Below are positions 1 through 8,206 of a stretch of DNA of 64,000 nucleotides, in pieces. Numbering within the stretch: the stretch's first letter is position 1; the number at the start of each line of letters is the position of its first letter. The position numbers were made by a program, and so were the translations under genes. The notes under the pieces are model-generated. The model ran no database searches. It was not told the origin of the DNA and saw only the letters and a list, made by a program, of their open reading frames with translations. The stretch lies in contig JBOGVS010000016.1 in the NCBI GenBank assembly GCA_050692555.1, positions 1 to 64,000 on the forward strand, read 5' to 3'. The stretch is from DAITPV01 sp050692555. GTDB taxonomy: Bacteria; Actinomycetota; UBA4738; CALAEC01.

Positions 1-96
1 TCCTTCGTTCTCTCGCGGAATCTGTGCGGAATCTTGGAACGGCTCGAGCGCGGCCTCCGTCTCGGAAAAGCTGGTGTGACCTGCGATCCTCTCTAG

Positions 97-143
97 TGGG
101 CGCTGGTGGTTTCGAACCACCGACCTCCGCCTTGTAAGGGCGG
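97..143 (-). other. tRNA-Val(TAC) 3' fragment, possible attachment-site remnant
   Basis: On the minus strand this reads as the 3' part of a tRNA: anticodon stem CCGCC/GGCGG closing the loop CTTACAA (anticodon TAC), a variable region, a perfect T stem GGTGG/CCACC with loop TTCGAAA, the acceptor strand AGCGCCC and discriminator A. No D arm or 5' acceptor strand (GGGCGCT expected) precedes it, so it cannot be a working tRNA. Such 3' fragments typically mark the far end of an element integrated in a tRNA gene. The intact tRNA-Val at 13025-13096 has the same orientation, anticodon loop and acceptor strand but a different T stem. Confidence 0.8.
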
Positions 144-212
144 AAGAAAGCGATCCGCCTACCTGCGGAAACAGCTGAGAAGCCGGGTTGACCTACGGAT
201 ATGAGTGCTCAA

Positions 213-268
213 CGTTTCGCATCGTTGCCCATCGTTTCGCATCCCTTCGCGGGACCGTTGCGGGACCG
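213..268. repeat. short direct repeats beside the tRNA fragment
   Basis: Two copies of cgtttcgcatc lie at 213-223 and 233-243 (20-bp period). Two copies of gcgggaccg lie at 249-257 and 260-268 (11-bp period). They sit 70-125 bp inside the tRNA-Val fragment, where arm-type binding sites of tyrosine integrases are usually found. A second pair with the same 11-bp period lies inside the tRNA-Ile2 fragment at 60085-60103. The repeats are seen directly; the arm-site reading is inference. Confidence 0.5.
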
Positions 269-445
269 CGCCACGGTGGTTACTGCGTCCTCGTGGCCTA
301 AGAGCTACAGCCTGGAGTCAACGGCTCGCTCTCGACCGCGAGGATTCCGAACACACACTCGTGGATCCGTGCATTCCGCACAGCAGTTCGGGCGCGCCCC
401 CGGCCGTCGGCACGAAGGGCGTTGAGATCATGGAGCGTCTTTCAT

Positions 446-1093
446 CTATCTCTCGTCTCCTTCCGCCAACTCGTTGAGCACGCCCTTTCGTTCCGCGCCC
501 TTCAGAACCGCTCGGTAGACGGCGTGTGCAAGATCCCTGCCATGAAGAGTTGCGGGTCCCCCGTAAGGAATCTGCCCGCCGGGCGGGCAGGCGATACAGA
601 TCGAGTCGGTCGCCGTGCCTGTTGCGAACCCTTGGGAGTTGCGCGCGGGCACTCGTGCGCCCGCGAGGGCCTGCACCTTCGCCTCGACGGCCGTCTGCAG
701 GGCATTCACCAACCCCGCTTCAGTAAGCCCCGTTTGCATGATCACAAGCAGGTTGATGGTCCCCGCCCCCGGTGCTTCCTCCAGGTTGCAGTCAGCTGCT
801 GCGATCGGATGGCGGAGGCCGACGGTCGCGATGGCCCGGGCGACCCCCAAGCGAGCGGCCGTGAAGCGAGCCACCGGCGCGGCCGTAAGCATGCCGACCA
901 CCGGCTCTTCGAGCCCGGCCGCGGCAGCACGAAGGTCGACCTCCGGATGCCTACAGTCGTAACCCGACTCCACCTGAAGATTCAGCCACGTGCGGATCGA
1001 CCCCATCCCGCCACCCAGCACCGCCGAAGAGATACACCAGTGTACCGCCTCCAGGTCGACGACCAAACCACCGTTCCGGAGGACCGGCCTCAC
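446..1093 (-). CDS. cbiZ: adenosylcobinamide amidohydrolase CbiZ
   Basis: A 215-residue CbiZ-family protein. CbiZ cleaves the aminopropanol side chain of adenosylcobinamide to give adenosylcobyric acid, letting the cell remodel salvaged or foreign corrinoids. The family pattern is visible: an N-terminal stretch ending in AVLGGG, the conserved glycine-rich TATDSICIACP region near residue 160, and a C-terminal helical tail. The GTG start at 1093 overlaps the stop of the cobQ fusion (GTGA), so it is the last gene of the cobalamin operon and probably translationally coupled. Its presence beside BtuFCD points to active corrinoid salvage. The assignment is secure at family level. Confidence 0.87.
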   Translation of the reverse strand: MRPVLRNGGLVVDLEAVHWCISSAVLGGGMGSIRTWLNLQVESGYDCRHPEVDLRAAAAGLEEPVVGMLTAAPVARFTAARLGVARAIATVGLRHPIAAADCNLEEAPGAGTINLLVIMQTGLTEAGLVNALQTAVEAKVQALAGARVPARNSQGFATGTATDSICIACPPGGQIPYGGPATLHGRDLAHAVYRAVLKGAERKGVLNELAEGDER

Positions 1094-3663
1094 GGGAGCA
1101 CCTCACGCAGGGCCGCAAGCAAGATCTCGTTCTCAGCAGGGGTACGGACTGCGATCCGAAGATGTCCGGCATGGAGTCCTGGGAAGGTTCCGACGGGTCG
1201 GACTGCCACGCCCCGATCCAGCAGCGCGGTCCGGACACGAGGGCCGTCGGGAACCCGGATCAACACGTAGTTTGCGGCTGAGGGCCACACGCGAACCCCC
1301 GGCAGCTCGGCCAATCTGCTTGTCAGTACCTTCCTCGCCCCATCCACCTCCTCGGCTAGCTTCTGCAGCGACGACCGGTCGCCGACACAGGCGGCGATGA
1401 GGGCGCACGCCAGCGTGTTCACCGACCACGGCTGTCGGACCGCTCGAAGCGACTCCAGGATCTCCGGGGGCCCCAACAGGAAGCCGGCCCGGATTCCGGG
1501 GAGGGACCAGACCTTGGTGAGGCTGCGGACCACAACCACCCCGGGCAGATCTGAACGTGGAGCCAGGCTCTCGGGCTCGCCCAAGGAAAAGTCCATGAAG
1601 GCCTCGTCCACGACGAAAACCCGCCCCGGTCGGGCCAAGCGGCCCAGGACTGCTGCCGATTCCAGATTGCCGGTCGGGTTGTTTGGGTTGCCGATGATCA
1701 TCAGGTCCGCGTCATCGGCGATGACATCGACGTCCAGGCAGAAGTCCTCCGCACCTCGGAGTGCGCGGTCAACCCGATGACCCATCGCTGTCAGCGCCGT
1801 GTCAGGCTCGGTGAACGCCGGGTGGACGACCACGGCATGCCTCGGTCGCATCGCCGCCGCGAGAAGCCAGAAGGCCTCTGAGGCACCGTTCGTGAGTAGG
1901 ACTTCCTCGGGGCGCCGCCCGTAGCGGTCCGAGACGGCGCGGATCGCCTCCGACTCGTCCGGATAGCTGGAGGCCCGATCGAGAGCTTCGCGAAGCCGTT
2001 GACGCAGCCACGCCGGCGGGCCACGCGGCACCACGCTGACCGCGAAGTCCAGCGTCCCCTCTGGCACCATCCGATCACCGTGCGGACCGAAGCGTAGAGC
2101 CAGATCAGGCGGACTCGCCGTCGTGCGGGTTAACGACGGAGGCGCTTGCTGCCCGTGTATCCCCGTGGCAACGAAGGGAAGCCCGGCTGGAACTCCGCTA
2201 ATCAGACGCCCTAACATCTTCGTATCGGAGTGGCGCTCGATCAGGTTCCCAAGGAGGTCGAGGTGTGCCTCCCGCACCTCAGAGAAAGGACGCGAGCCCG
2301 CGATCCAGTCGAGGCTCCTCACCTCGGCCGTCCACCGAAGGAAGCTGCGGCGGAACGAGTCTGCTTCGAACACTCCGTGCCAGGAGGTCCCAACTACCGT
2401 CCCGATCCGGCAGCCCTCGTCCCCTTCCGCGGTGGCGAACAGGGGCTCCCCACCGGCACGCTGTACCCGACCGTGGCGGATCTCGTATCCGGTCGCCTCC
2501 GTGCCGCTGAAGGAGGGGGCCCAGCCGGTCCGGTTGGCCAGGACCTTGTCTGGACCGAAGACGGTTTCTACGGGGAGCAGGCCAAGGCCGACGGTCTGAC
2601 CGGCGCCGCTTTCCACTTCGTCCTCGATCCGCACCCCCAGCATCTGATAGCCCCCGCAGATTCCGACCAAGGGGTGCCCGCGCTCCGCGCGGACGCGGAG
2701 AGCCTGGTCCAGTTCCCGGGCGCGCAGCCAGCGAAGGTCCTCGACCGTCGACTTGGTTCCAGGGAGGACGGCGACATCCGCCCGGATGATGTCCTGAGGG
2801 GACTCGGTGAACGCCACCGTCACTCCTGGCTCGGCGGTCAGCGGATCGAAGTCGGTGAAGTTGCTGATACGCGGAAGGCGAACCACCGCGACCGATAAGC
2901 CGTCTCTCCCCAAGGGAGGGGCAGACTCGCGCGCGGGGGCGTGAAGGGCCAGCGAGTCCTCCGCATCGACTCCGAGCCTCCCTGCCCAGGGAAGCACGCC
3001 GAGGAAGGGCCGGCCGGTGAGCTCACTCAGGCGGTTGAGGGCCGGCATCAAGAGGTCCCGGTCGCCGCGGAACTTATTGAGGAGGAATCCGGCGATGAGG
3101 TCCTGATCGCCCCGGTCGAGCAGCGCCAGCGAGCCGAACAGCCCGGCGAAGGCCCCACCCCTATCAATATCCGCGACCACCAACACCGGCAGCTGCGCCG
3201 CGCGGGCAAGGCCCATGTTCACGATGTCGCCCTCGCGGAGGTTGATCTCGGCGATGCTCCCCGCTCCCTCGCATATCACCACGTCGAATCGCTCCCGTAA
3301 CGAATGGAGTGCCCCAAGGACGGTCCGAAGGATCTCCCGTCGTGGCCCCTGGAAGAACCGCGCATCCGCCACGCCAACGGGTCGGCCCATGACCACCACC
3401 TGACTGCTCCGTTCCCCCGCAGGCTTGAGGAGTACTGGGTTCATGACGGCCTCCGGCGGTACACGGGCGGCGGCAGCCTGCGCGGCCTGGGCCCTGCCGA
3501 TCTCCGCACCGTCCGGAGTCACGGCGGAGTTGAGTGACATGTTCTGGGCCTTGAACGGCGCGACGCTCACACCCTGACGGGAGAGCCAGCGGCATATCCC
3601 GGCCACCACGAGGCTCTTTCCCACGTCAGACGAGGTTCCGGCCACGAGCAGCGCGCCTCTCAC
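1090..3663 (-). CDS. cobQ: cobyric acid synthase fused to a CobC/HisC-type aminotransferase
   Basis: An 857-residue two-enzyme fusion. The N-terminal ~490 residues are cobyric acid synthase: dethiobiotin-synthetase-like P-loop GTSSDVGKS near residue 9, then a type-1 glutaminase domain with the nucleophile cysteine in GICGGYQMLG (about 335) and a later histidine in SWHGVFE. It amidates the corrin side chains. The C-terminal ~360 residues are a class I/II PLP aminotransferase with GNPNNPTG and the PLP lysine in SLTKVWSLPG (about 717). From context this should be L-threonine-O-3-phosphate decarboxylase (CobC in Pseudomonas, CobD in Salmonella), which makes aminopropanol phosphate; HisC is the main alternative. 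The GTG at 3663 follows GGAGGAGG by 6 nt and overlaps the cbiB stop; an ATG at 3693 is also possible. Confidence 0.9.
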   Translation of the reverse strand: MRGALLVAGTSSDVGKSLVVAGICRWLSRQGVSVAPFKAQNMSLNSAVTPDGAEIGRAQAAQAAAARVPPEAVMNPVLLKPAGERSSQVVVMGRPVGVADARFFQGPRREILRTVLGALHSLRERFDVVICEGAGSIAEINLREGDIVNMGLARAAQLPVLVVADIDRGGAFAGLFGSLALLDRGDQDLIAGFLLNKFRGDRDLLMPALNRLSELTGRPFLGVLPWAGRLGVDAEDSLALHAPARESAPPLGRDGLSVAVVRLPRISNFTDFDPLTAEPGVTVAFTESPQDIIRADVAVLPGTKSTVEDLRWLRARELDQALRVRAERGHPLVGICGGYQMLGVRIEDEVESGAGQTVGLGLLPVETVFGPDKVLANRTGWAPSFSGTEATGYEIRHGRVQRAGGEPLFATAEGDEGCRIGTVVGTSWHGVFEADSFRRSFLRWTAEVRSLDWIAGSRPFSEVREAHLDLLGNLIERHSDTKMLGRLISGVPAGLPFVATGIHGQQAPPSLTRTTASPPDLALRFGPHGDRMVPEGTLDFAVSVVPRGPPAWLRQRLREALDRASSYPDESEAIRAVSDRYGRRPEEVLLTNGASEAFWLLAAAMRPRHAVVVHPAFTEPDTALTAMGHRVDRALRGAEDFCLDVDVIADDADLMIIGNPNNPTGNLESAAVLGRLARPGRVFVVDEAFMDFSLGEPESLAPRSDLPGVVVVRSLTKVWSLPGIRAGFLLGPPEILESLRAVRQPWSVNTLACALIAACVGDRSSLQKLAEEVDGARKVLTSRLAELPGVRVWPSAANYVLIRVPDGPRVRTALLDRGVAVRPVGTFPGLHAGHLRIAVRTPAENEILLAALREVLP

Positions 3664-4595
3664 CGGCCCCTCCTCCAAGCGAGCAAGACGCACATCCCTG
3701 CGGCCGCCGCAGCGACGCCTTCGGAGAGCCTGACGGCCCGACGGACGGATCGGACATCGGGTGCGAAACCTTCTCCGATCCTCGGTCGGGTCTCCACGCG
3801 AGTGCCGTAGCGATTCGTCCCTCCTAGCTGGACACCCAGCGCCCCGGCGAAGGCCGCCTCCATGAGGCCGGCGTTCGGGCTCGGATGCCGCCTGCCGTCG
3901 CGAAGGAGGATGCGCCGAGCCTCACGTACCCTCCCGCCAATCGTCGGGGCCAGGACGACGGCGATGAGTGCGCCGAGCCGGGCCGCGGGCCAGGTGAGAA
4001 CGTCGTCGAGCCGGGCGGCGGCCCACCCGAAGCGCTCGTGCCGTTCGCTGCGATGCCCCACCATCGCGTCGAGGGTGTTCGCGGCCCGGTAGGCCACCGC
4101 CCCCGCCGGACCCGCCACCGCACCCCATAGCAGCGCCCCTACGACGGCGTCCGCTGTGTTCTCGGCGACTGACTCCACCGCGGCTCGGCATAGTTCTGGC
4201 CCGTCCAGGTCGGCCGGATCCCGCCCCATCAGGGAAGGGGCGATCCGGCGTGCTTCGGTGAGATCGCCGCGGGCGACGGCATCCGCCAAGCGATGCGCCT
4301 CCCGGCTCAACGACCGTCCGCCGAGAACCACCCAGGTGACGATCGAGACAAATACGAGGCGTGTAAAAGGGCGACGCCGAAGCGCCGCATCCAATGCGGC
4401 CGCAGCCGTCGTCACGGGAAACACAAGAGCAAGAACGTAGGCAGTGCCCGCACCTCGTGAGTGGCGCCAGAGCGCGCGCTCGAGGGCGCTTGCCGCCCGT
4501 CCGAACGCGGCAACCGGATGGCCACGGACCGGGTCACCGACAAGAGCATCGGCGACGTACCCGCTTATCAACCCGAGTGCCGTGGATGCCGTCAT
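3660..4595 (-). CDS. cbiB: adenosylcobinamide-phosphate synthase CbiB/CobD
   Basis: A 311-residue multi-pass membrane protein of the CbiB/CobD family, which joins aminopropanol (or its phosphate) to adenosylcobyric acid. Visible family marks are the N-terminal DALVGDPVRGHPV segment, the AVESVAENTADAVVGALLW block in the middle, and the conserved PSPNAGLMEAAFAGALGVQLGG segment near residue 240. The length is typical. ATG at 4595 overlaps the stop of the upstream phosphatase gene (ATGA), and its own stop overlaps the cobQ start. The donor of its substrate is probably the aminotransferase half of the next gene. Confidence 0.93.
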   Translation of the reverse strand: MTASTALGLISGYVADALVGDPVRGHPVAAFGRAASALERALWRHSRGAGTAYVLALVFPVTTAAAALDAALRRRPFTRLVFVSIVTWVVLGGRSLSREAHRLADAVARGDLTEARRIAPSLMGRDPADLDGPELCRAAVESVAENTADAVVGALLWGAVAGPAGAVAYRAANTLDAMVGHRSERHERFGWAAARLDDVLTWPAARLGALIAVVLAPTIGGRVREARRILLRDGRRHPSPNAGLMEAAFAGALGVQLGGTNRYGTRVETRPRIGEGFAPDVRSVRRAVRLSEGVAAAAAGMCVLLAWRRGR

Positions 4596-5092
4596 AGGAC
4601 CACCTGTTCGACTGCACCCGGGGGCACCCGCGCATCGCGACCGGCGTGTCTGAGCAGCGCACGGATCACCCCACCGTGGGTGAAGAGGAGATGCTCCCCC
4701 TCATGCAACCCCGCGGTGAAGTCGAGAACCCGAATCTGGAGCTCACAGACGGACTCACCACCGGGCGCCGCGAATTCGTCGAAAAAGAGAAGCCGCTGTT
4801 GGATGAAGGGGGAGCACTCGTCCCAATGCTTGCCCTCCAGCTCGCCGAAGTTCAGCTCCCGCAGCCGTTCGTCTGCGGTGGCTCCGCCCGCGGCCAGGTT
4901 GGCCGTCTCCGTGGCGCGGATGAGGTCCGAGCTCCAGACCGAGGCGAACACACCGCCAGAGAGACCCTCTCGAAGGGCTCGAGCCTGACGACGGCCGTTC
5001 ACATTCAGCGCGACGTCTGTCCAGCCGAGTAACCGGCCCGCGTCGCTCCAGTCGGTGGTCCCGTGGCGCACCAGCCACAGACGGACGCTCAT
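4592..5092 (-). CDS. cobC: alpha-ribazole phosphatase-like histidine phosphatase
   Basis: A 166-residue histidine-phosphatase-superfamily protein. VRHGTTDWSD (residues 7-16) carries the catalytic RHG motif, and LFTHGGVIRALL near the C-terminus carries the second active-site histidine. Within a cobalamin operon the expected role is removal of the 5' phosphate from alpha-ribazole phosphate or adenosylcobalamin phosphate (CobC in the Salmonella nomenclature). The ATG at 5092 overlaps the cobS stop (ATGA). The open frame extends upstream into cobS, but homology starts at this ATG. General phosphoglycerate-mutase-like specificity cannot be ruled out from sequence alone. Confidence 0.85.
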   Translation of the reverse strand: MSVRLWLVRHGTTDWSDAGRLLGWTDVALNVNGRRQARALREGLSGGVFASVWSSDLIRATETANLAAGGATADERLRELNFGELEGKHWDECSPFIQQRLLFFDEFAAPGGESVCELQIRVLDFTAGLHEGEHLLFTHGGVIRALLRHAGRDARVPPGAVEQVVL

Positions 5093-5853
5093 CGCCACCA
5101 CACGACAGAGGACGGCCACCCGCGCGCAGCGGCAGCCCCGAGCAGGAGGATGGCAATTTCCGCAACTTGCTGGACAGCCCCCAGGACGTCCCCAGTCATT
5201 CCCCCAATGCGTTGTACCGACAGCGCCGCTATCGCCGCCGCTCCGAGGAGCGCGAGCGCCGCAGCCGGGACAACCCACGCACCCAGAAAGAGACCGCCGA
5301 GAAGGAGGCTGCTAACTACCGCCCAAGACACCTCCCGCCGCGTGGTTGCAGCCGAAAAGGCAGCACCGAGCCCATGCCTCGTGGCCGCCGGGCGCGCCGC
5401 CAGCAGGAGCCCAGCCGCTCCCCGGCTCAGCGCATGGGCTCCCGGGAGAAAGGCCAACGCCCGCCACCCATCAAGGGTCCCGAGGGCCAAGACGCGCAAG
5501 AGCACGCTCAGCACAATGGCCAGTACGCCATAGGTACCCAGACTTGGATCCTTGAGGATGCGCAGGGCATCCTCCTTGCTACGGGCGCCTCCGAGTGCAT
5601 CGGCCGTGTCGGCAAGACCGTCCTCGTGGAGAGCCCCGGTCAGCGCGATGCCGACGCCCACGGCCATGCCCGAGGCCGCTAGAGGAGGCAGCAGCACAAG
5701 CGCTCCGATATAGCTAGCGGCTAGCAGCAGACCTAGGAGGCCCCCGACCACCGGGAACCAGGCCACCGCTCGACCGAGATGCTTGGCCTCGGGCTGCTCG
5801 GCACCTGCGGGCACGCGGGTCAGGAGGGAGACGGCGGTCCTGAATCCGCTCAC
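5089..5853 (-). CDS. cobS: adenosylcobinamide-GDP ribazoletransferase CobS
   Basis: A 254-residue membrane protein of the CobS family, which transfers alpha-ribazole (phosphate) to adenosylcobinamide-GDP and completes the nucleotide loop. The hallmark acidic motif is ALHEDGLADTADALGG near residue 80, and several hydrophobic helices follow. The start chosen is the GTG at 5853, whose GTGA overlaps the cobT stop. A second GTG at 5868 would add five residues, and longer extensions run into cobT without homology. It is coupled to the phosphatase gene by an ATGA overlap. Confidence 0.92.
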   Translation of the reverse strand: MSGFRTAVSLLTRVPAGAEQPEAKHLGRAVAWFPVVGGLLGLLLAASYIGALVLLPPLAASGMAVGVGIALTGALHEDGLADTADALGGARSKEDALRILKDPSLGTYGVLAIVLSVLLRVLALGTLDGWRALAFLPGAHALSRGAAGLLLAARPAATRHGLGAAFSAATTRREVSWAVVSSLLLGGLFLGAWVVPAAALALLGAAAIAALSVQRIGGMTGDVLGAVQQVAEIAILLLGAAAARGWPSSVVWWR

Positions 5854-6842
5854 GAAAAGAGACTCCACTCGGCGAAGGTGGCCACGTCGGTGACGCAGGC
5901 TGCCGCCATCTTCACCAAAGGGACCGCGGCCAATGCGCCGCTTCCTTCCCCCAAGCGCAGGCCAAGGTCGAGCAGGGGCTGCTTTCCGAGCTTCTCCAAG
6001 AGCAGACGATGACCTGGCTCCTCCGAACAATGCGCTGCAAGGCAGTGACTCAAGGCGCCGGGCCAGACGAATTCCAGCGGAGCACATGCCGCGGTGACCA
6101 CGAACCCGTCAAGGAGCACAGGGATCGAGCGCAGGCGAGCCTCCGCTACCGCTCCCGCAACGGCCACGAGGTCCGCGCCCCCCAGCTGCCGAAGAATCTC
6201 GAGAGGGCCCTCACCCTCGTCCATGCGCCTCCGAGCGCCATCCACGACGCGTACCTTGCGAGCGAAGCCCGCGTCGTCGATCCCGGTTCCACGTCCCGCC
6301 CACTCCTCGGCCGGGCCCCCGAAGAGCGCGGCACACACCGCGGCGGCCGCGGTCGTGTTACCGATCCCCATCTCTCCGACCACGAGGAGATCGGTGTCGA
6401 GCTCCCGGACCGTCCGTCGTCCAGCCTCGAAGCACTCCCGGAACCGACTCGGCGACAAAGCGGCCTCCTGAAGGAGATTCGCTGAGGGCCTTCCAACACC
6501 AACATCCACAACAGAGAGCTCGACTCCCGCGAGGCCGGCCATGACGCTCGCGGTCGCCGCGCCGGCCCGCAGGGCTCGAAGCATCTCTCCTGTGACCTCG
6601 GTGGGGTAGGCGCTCACACCTTCCGTCGCCACGCCGTGGTCGGCGACGAAGACGACGGCCGATGGGGCATCGACGCGCGGGCGGGACGTCCTCTGCCATC
6701 CGGCCAGCCAGGCAGCCACCTCGTCCAGCCTGGCGAGCGCCCCTTTCGGCCGCAGGATGTTGGCTGCACGCTCCCGCACAGCGGCCGCGGCTGCTCCATC
6801 CGGAGCGGGGAGGTCTCCGAGTTCCGAAGAACCTTCATCCAT
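5850..6842 (-). CDS. cobT: nicotinate-nucleotide-DMB phosphoribosyltransferase CobT
   Basis: A 330-residue CobT-family enzyme that activates the lower-ligand base (dimethylbenzimidazole or another benzimidazole) to alpha-ribazole phosphate using nicotinate mononucleotide. Seen in the sequence are VVFVADHGV near residue 65, the GEMGIGNTTAAAAV segment, and near the C-terminus GEGSGALAAVPLVKMA, which contains the family's catalytic glutamate. ATG 6842 overlaps the end of cobU by 8 bp. With CobU, CobS and CbiB it gives a complete loop-assembly set. Confidence 0.94.
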   Translation of the reverse strand: MDEGSSELGDLPAPDGAAAAAVRERAANILRPKGALARLDEVAAWLAGWQRTSRPRVDAPSAVVFVADHGVATEGVSAYPTEVTGEMLRALRAGAATASVMAGLAGVELSVVDVGVGRPSANLLQEAALSPSRFRECFEAGRRTVRELDTDLLVVGEMGIGNTTAAAAVCAALFGGPAEEWAGRGTGIDDAGFARKVRVVDGARRRMDEGEGPLEILRQLGGADLVAVAGAVAEARLRSIPVLLDGFVVTAACAPLEFVWPGALSHCLAAHCSEEPGHRLLLEKLGKQPLLDLGLRLGEGSGALAAVPLVKMAAACVTDVATFAEWSLFS

Positions 6843-7383
6843 CTCGTTCGCCCTCGAGGAGCGCGTCCGGACCTGCGAGAGGCAGGACGCGCCCCGCCAC
6901 GATGAGGGCCGACCGGTCGGCGGCTTCCACCCAGATCGCGTTCACGCGGCCCAACAGGTCCCGATACCTGCGAGCGAGCCGATTAGCCGGCACGACCCCG
7001 CTTCCTACCTCGTTGCTCACCACGACGCTCGCGGCCCTCCGGGAAGCCACCATCGAGGCCAACTTGCCAGCGCGATCCTCGACTTCCTCATTGGATGCCC
7101 CGTGCTCGAGGAGGTTGGAAACCCAAAGGGTCAGACAGTCGAGCAGGATCGTTGCCTCTTCCGGGACCGAGGCGAGAGCTGCCTCGAGATTCACAGGTTC
7201 TTCGACCGTCTTCCACTCGGAGGGCCGATTCTCGCGGTGACGGCGGATCCGCTCGGTCATCTCCTCGTCACGGGCCTCCGCGGTCACGAGCACGACCACC
7301 GGGTGTCCACCTATCCCCACTAGGCGGGCAGCGAGCCGGGATTTCCCCGCCCCAGCCCCGCCGAGCAGCAACGTGAGGGGCAT
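6835..7383 (-). CDS. cobU: adenosylcobinamide kinase / guanylyltransferase CobU
   Basis: A 182-residue bifunctional CobU-family protein: it phosphorylates adenosylcobinamide and then transfers GMP to it. The P-loop is LLLGGAGAGKSRLA at the N-terminus (GGARSGKS in many homologues), and IRRHRENRPSEW near residue 50 carries the conserved RH-x-x-RP block with the histidine that becomes guanylylated. VVVSNEVGSGVVP is also typical. The ATG at 7383 overlaps the cobO stop (ATGA); the open frame upstream is not homologous. Confidence 0.93.
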   Translation of the reverse strand: MPLTLLLGGAGAGKSRLAARLVGIGGHPVVVLVTAEARDEEMTERIRRHRENRPSEWKTVEEPVNLEAALASVPEEATILLDCLTLWVSNLLEHGASNEEVEDRAGKLASMVASRRAASVVVSNEVGSGVVPANRLARRYRDLLGRVNAIWVEAADRSALIVAGRVLPLAGPDALLEGERDG

Positions 7384-7958
7384 CAGTAATCGATGCCTCG
7401 ACGCACGCGGACGCCTTTGTCGAAGGCGTGCCGGACCTTGACCATCTCCGTCACGGTGTCGGCCACCTCGACCAGGCCCCGGGGGGCGTCCCTCCCTGTA
7501 ACGATGATGTTTACGTGCGGGGGGCGGCCGCGGATCGACTCCGCTACGTCTTCCCCCGTGATCCATCCCCAGTTGACGGGGTACGTGAGCTCATCCAGCA
7601 CGATCAGGTCGTAGTCACCCGAGGCGATCTTCTCTTTGGCCGTTTCCCATGCCGATCTCGCAAGGGCTTCGGAAGCGCTGAGGTCGTCGGAATCCCAACT
7701 GAAGCCGTTGCCCATGGCCCACCAGTCCACACCGAGCTGTCGGGCCACCTTCTCCTCCCCCGCCCGCCAGCGTCCCGACTTGATGAACTGGATGACGCAG
7801 ACCTTCCACCCGCGGGCCACGGCTCGAAGCACCGTCCCCATGGCGGCGGTCGTCTTCCCCTTGCCATGACCCGTGTTCACCAGGACCAGGGAAGGCGCGG
7901 CAACCATCTTGCGCCTCCTCTGATGCTCCGTCGGTGGCCTGGCCATATCGCCGCTCAT
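7383..7958 (-). CDS. cobO: corrinoid adenosyltransferase, CobA/CobO type
   Basis: A 191-residue ATP:cob(I)yrinic acid adenosyltransferase, which attaches the 5'-deoxyadenosyl ligand to imported or synthesised corrinoids. NTGHGKGKTTAAMG is the modified P-loop of this family, followed by VIQFIKSGRW and the Walker-B-like LIVLDELTYPVNWGW. The ATG at 7958 is preceded by GAAGAGGG; upstream in-frame codons lie in the IS-proximal leader. It is the first gene of the lower half of the operon, just downstream of the IS110 insertion, so it may now depend on read-through past the element or on a new promoter. Confidence 0.93.
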   Translation of the reverse strand: MSGDMARPPTEHQRRRKMVAAPSLVLVNTGHGKGKTTAAMGTVLRAVARGWKVCVIQFIKSGRWRAGEEKVARQLGVDWWAMGNGFSWDSDDLSASEALARSAWETAKEKIASGDYDLIVLDELTYPVNWGWITGEDVAESIRGRPPHVNIIVTGRDAPRGLVEVADTVTEMVKVRHAFDKGVRVRRGIDY

Positions 7959-7989
7959 TGGTGCACCCTCTTCGCTGGTTCGAGACTGG

Positions 7990-8021
7990 CCGAGGGTTGA
8001 GACTCCCGGCTGAACCCTCGG
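7990..8021. promoter_or_regulatory. 9-bp stem hairpin upstream of cobO
   Basis: CCGAGGGTT (7990-7998) and AACCCTCGG (8013-8021) form a perfect 9-bp stem with a 14-nt loop, 32-63 bp upstream of the cobO start. It has no U-run on either side, so it is not a classical terminator. It may belong to the cobO leader or be flanking sequence of the IS. Confidence 0.45.
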
Positions 8022-8073
8022 TGACCGTCGGGGTACGGCCGGCGTCGCTCGTCCCTTGAGGACCAGCATGAGA

Positions 8074-8206
8074 TCTGCCGGCCCCGACGGGCCGGGGCGG
8101 CCAGACCGGCGCTAGGGGCGCGCGACGAAGATCGCCACGCAATGAGCATCCGGCCGGCCACCCCGACGCCGGCGGTGCCCAGATGTTGACAGGAAGGAGG
8201 GGAAGA
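8074..8206 (+). ncRNA. structured left non-coding end of the IS110, candidate bridge RNA
   Basis: This 133-nt non-coding segment lies directly upstream of the transposase on the same strand, where IS110-group elements such as IS621 encode their bridge RNA. It is GC-rich and self-complementary: CCGGCCC (8078-8084) and GGGCCGG (8089-8095) make a 7-bp stem with a CGAC loop, and further GGCCGG-type palindromes follow at 8150-8175. The position and pairing are seen; the bridge-RNA role is inferred from the family and not demonstrated. Confidence 0.3.

Larger units (their letters stand above)
1..445. other. gene-free left flank
   Basis: No convincing gene is seen in this stretch; the short open frames here have no ribosome-binding site, no family resemblance and mutually overlapping frames. 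It holds a tRNA-Val 3' fragment (97-143) and two sets of short direct repeats (213-268). The cobalamin operon ends at 446 on the minus strand, so this is also the region downstream of that operon. Confidence 0.6.
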
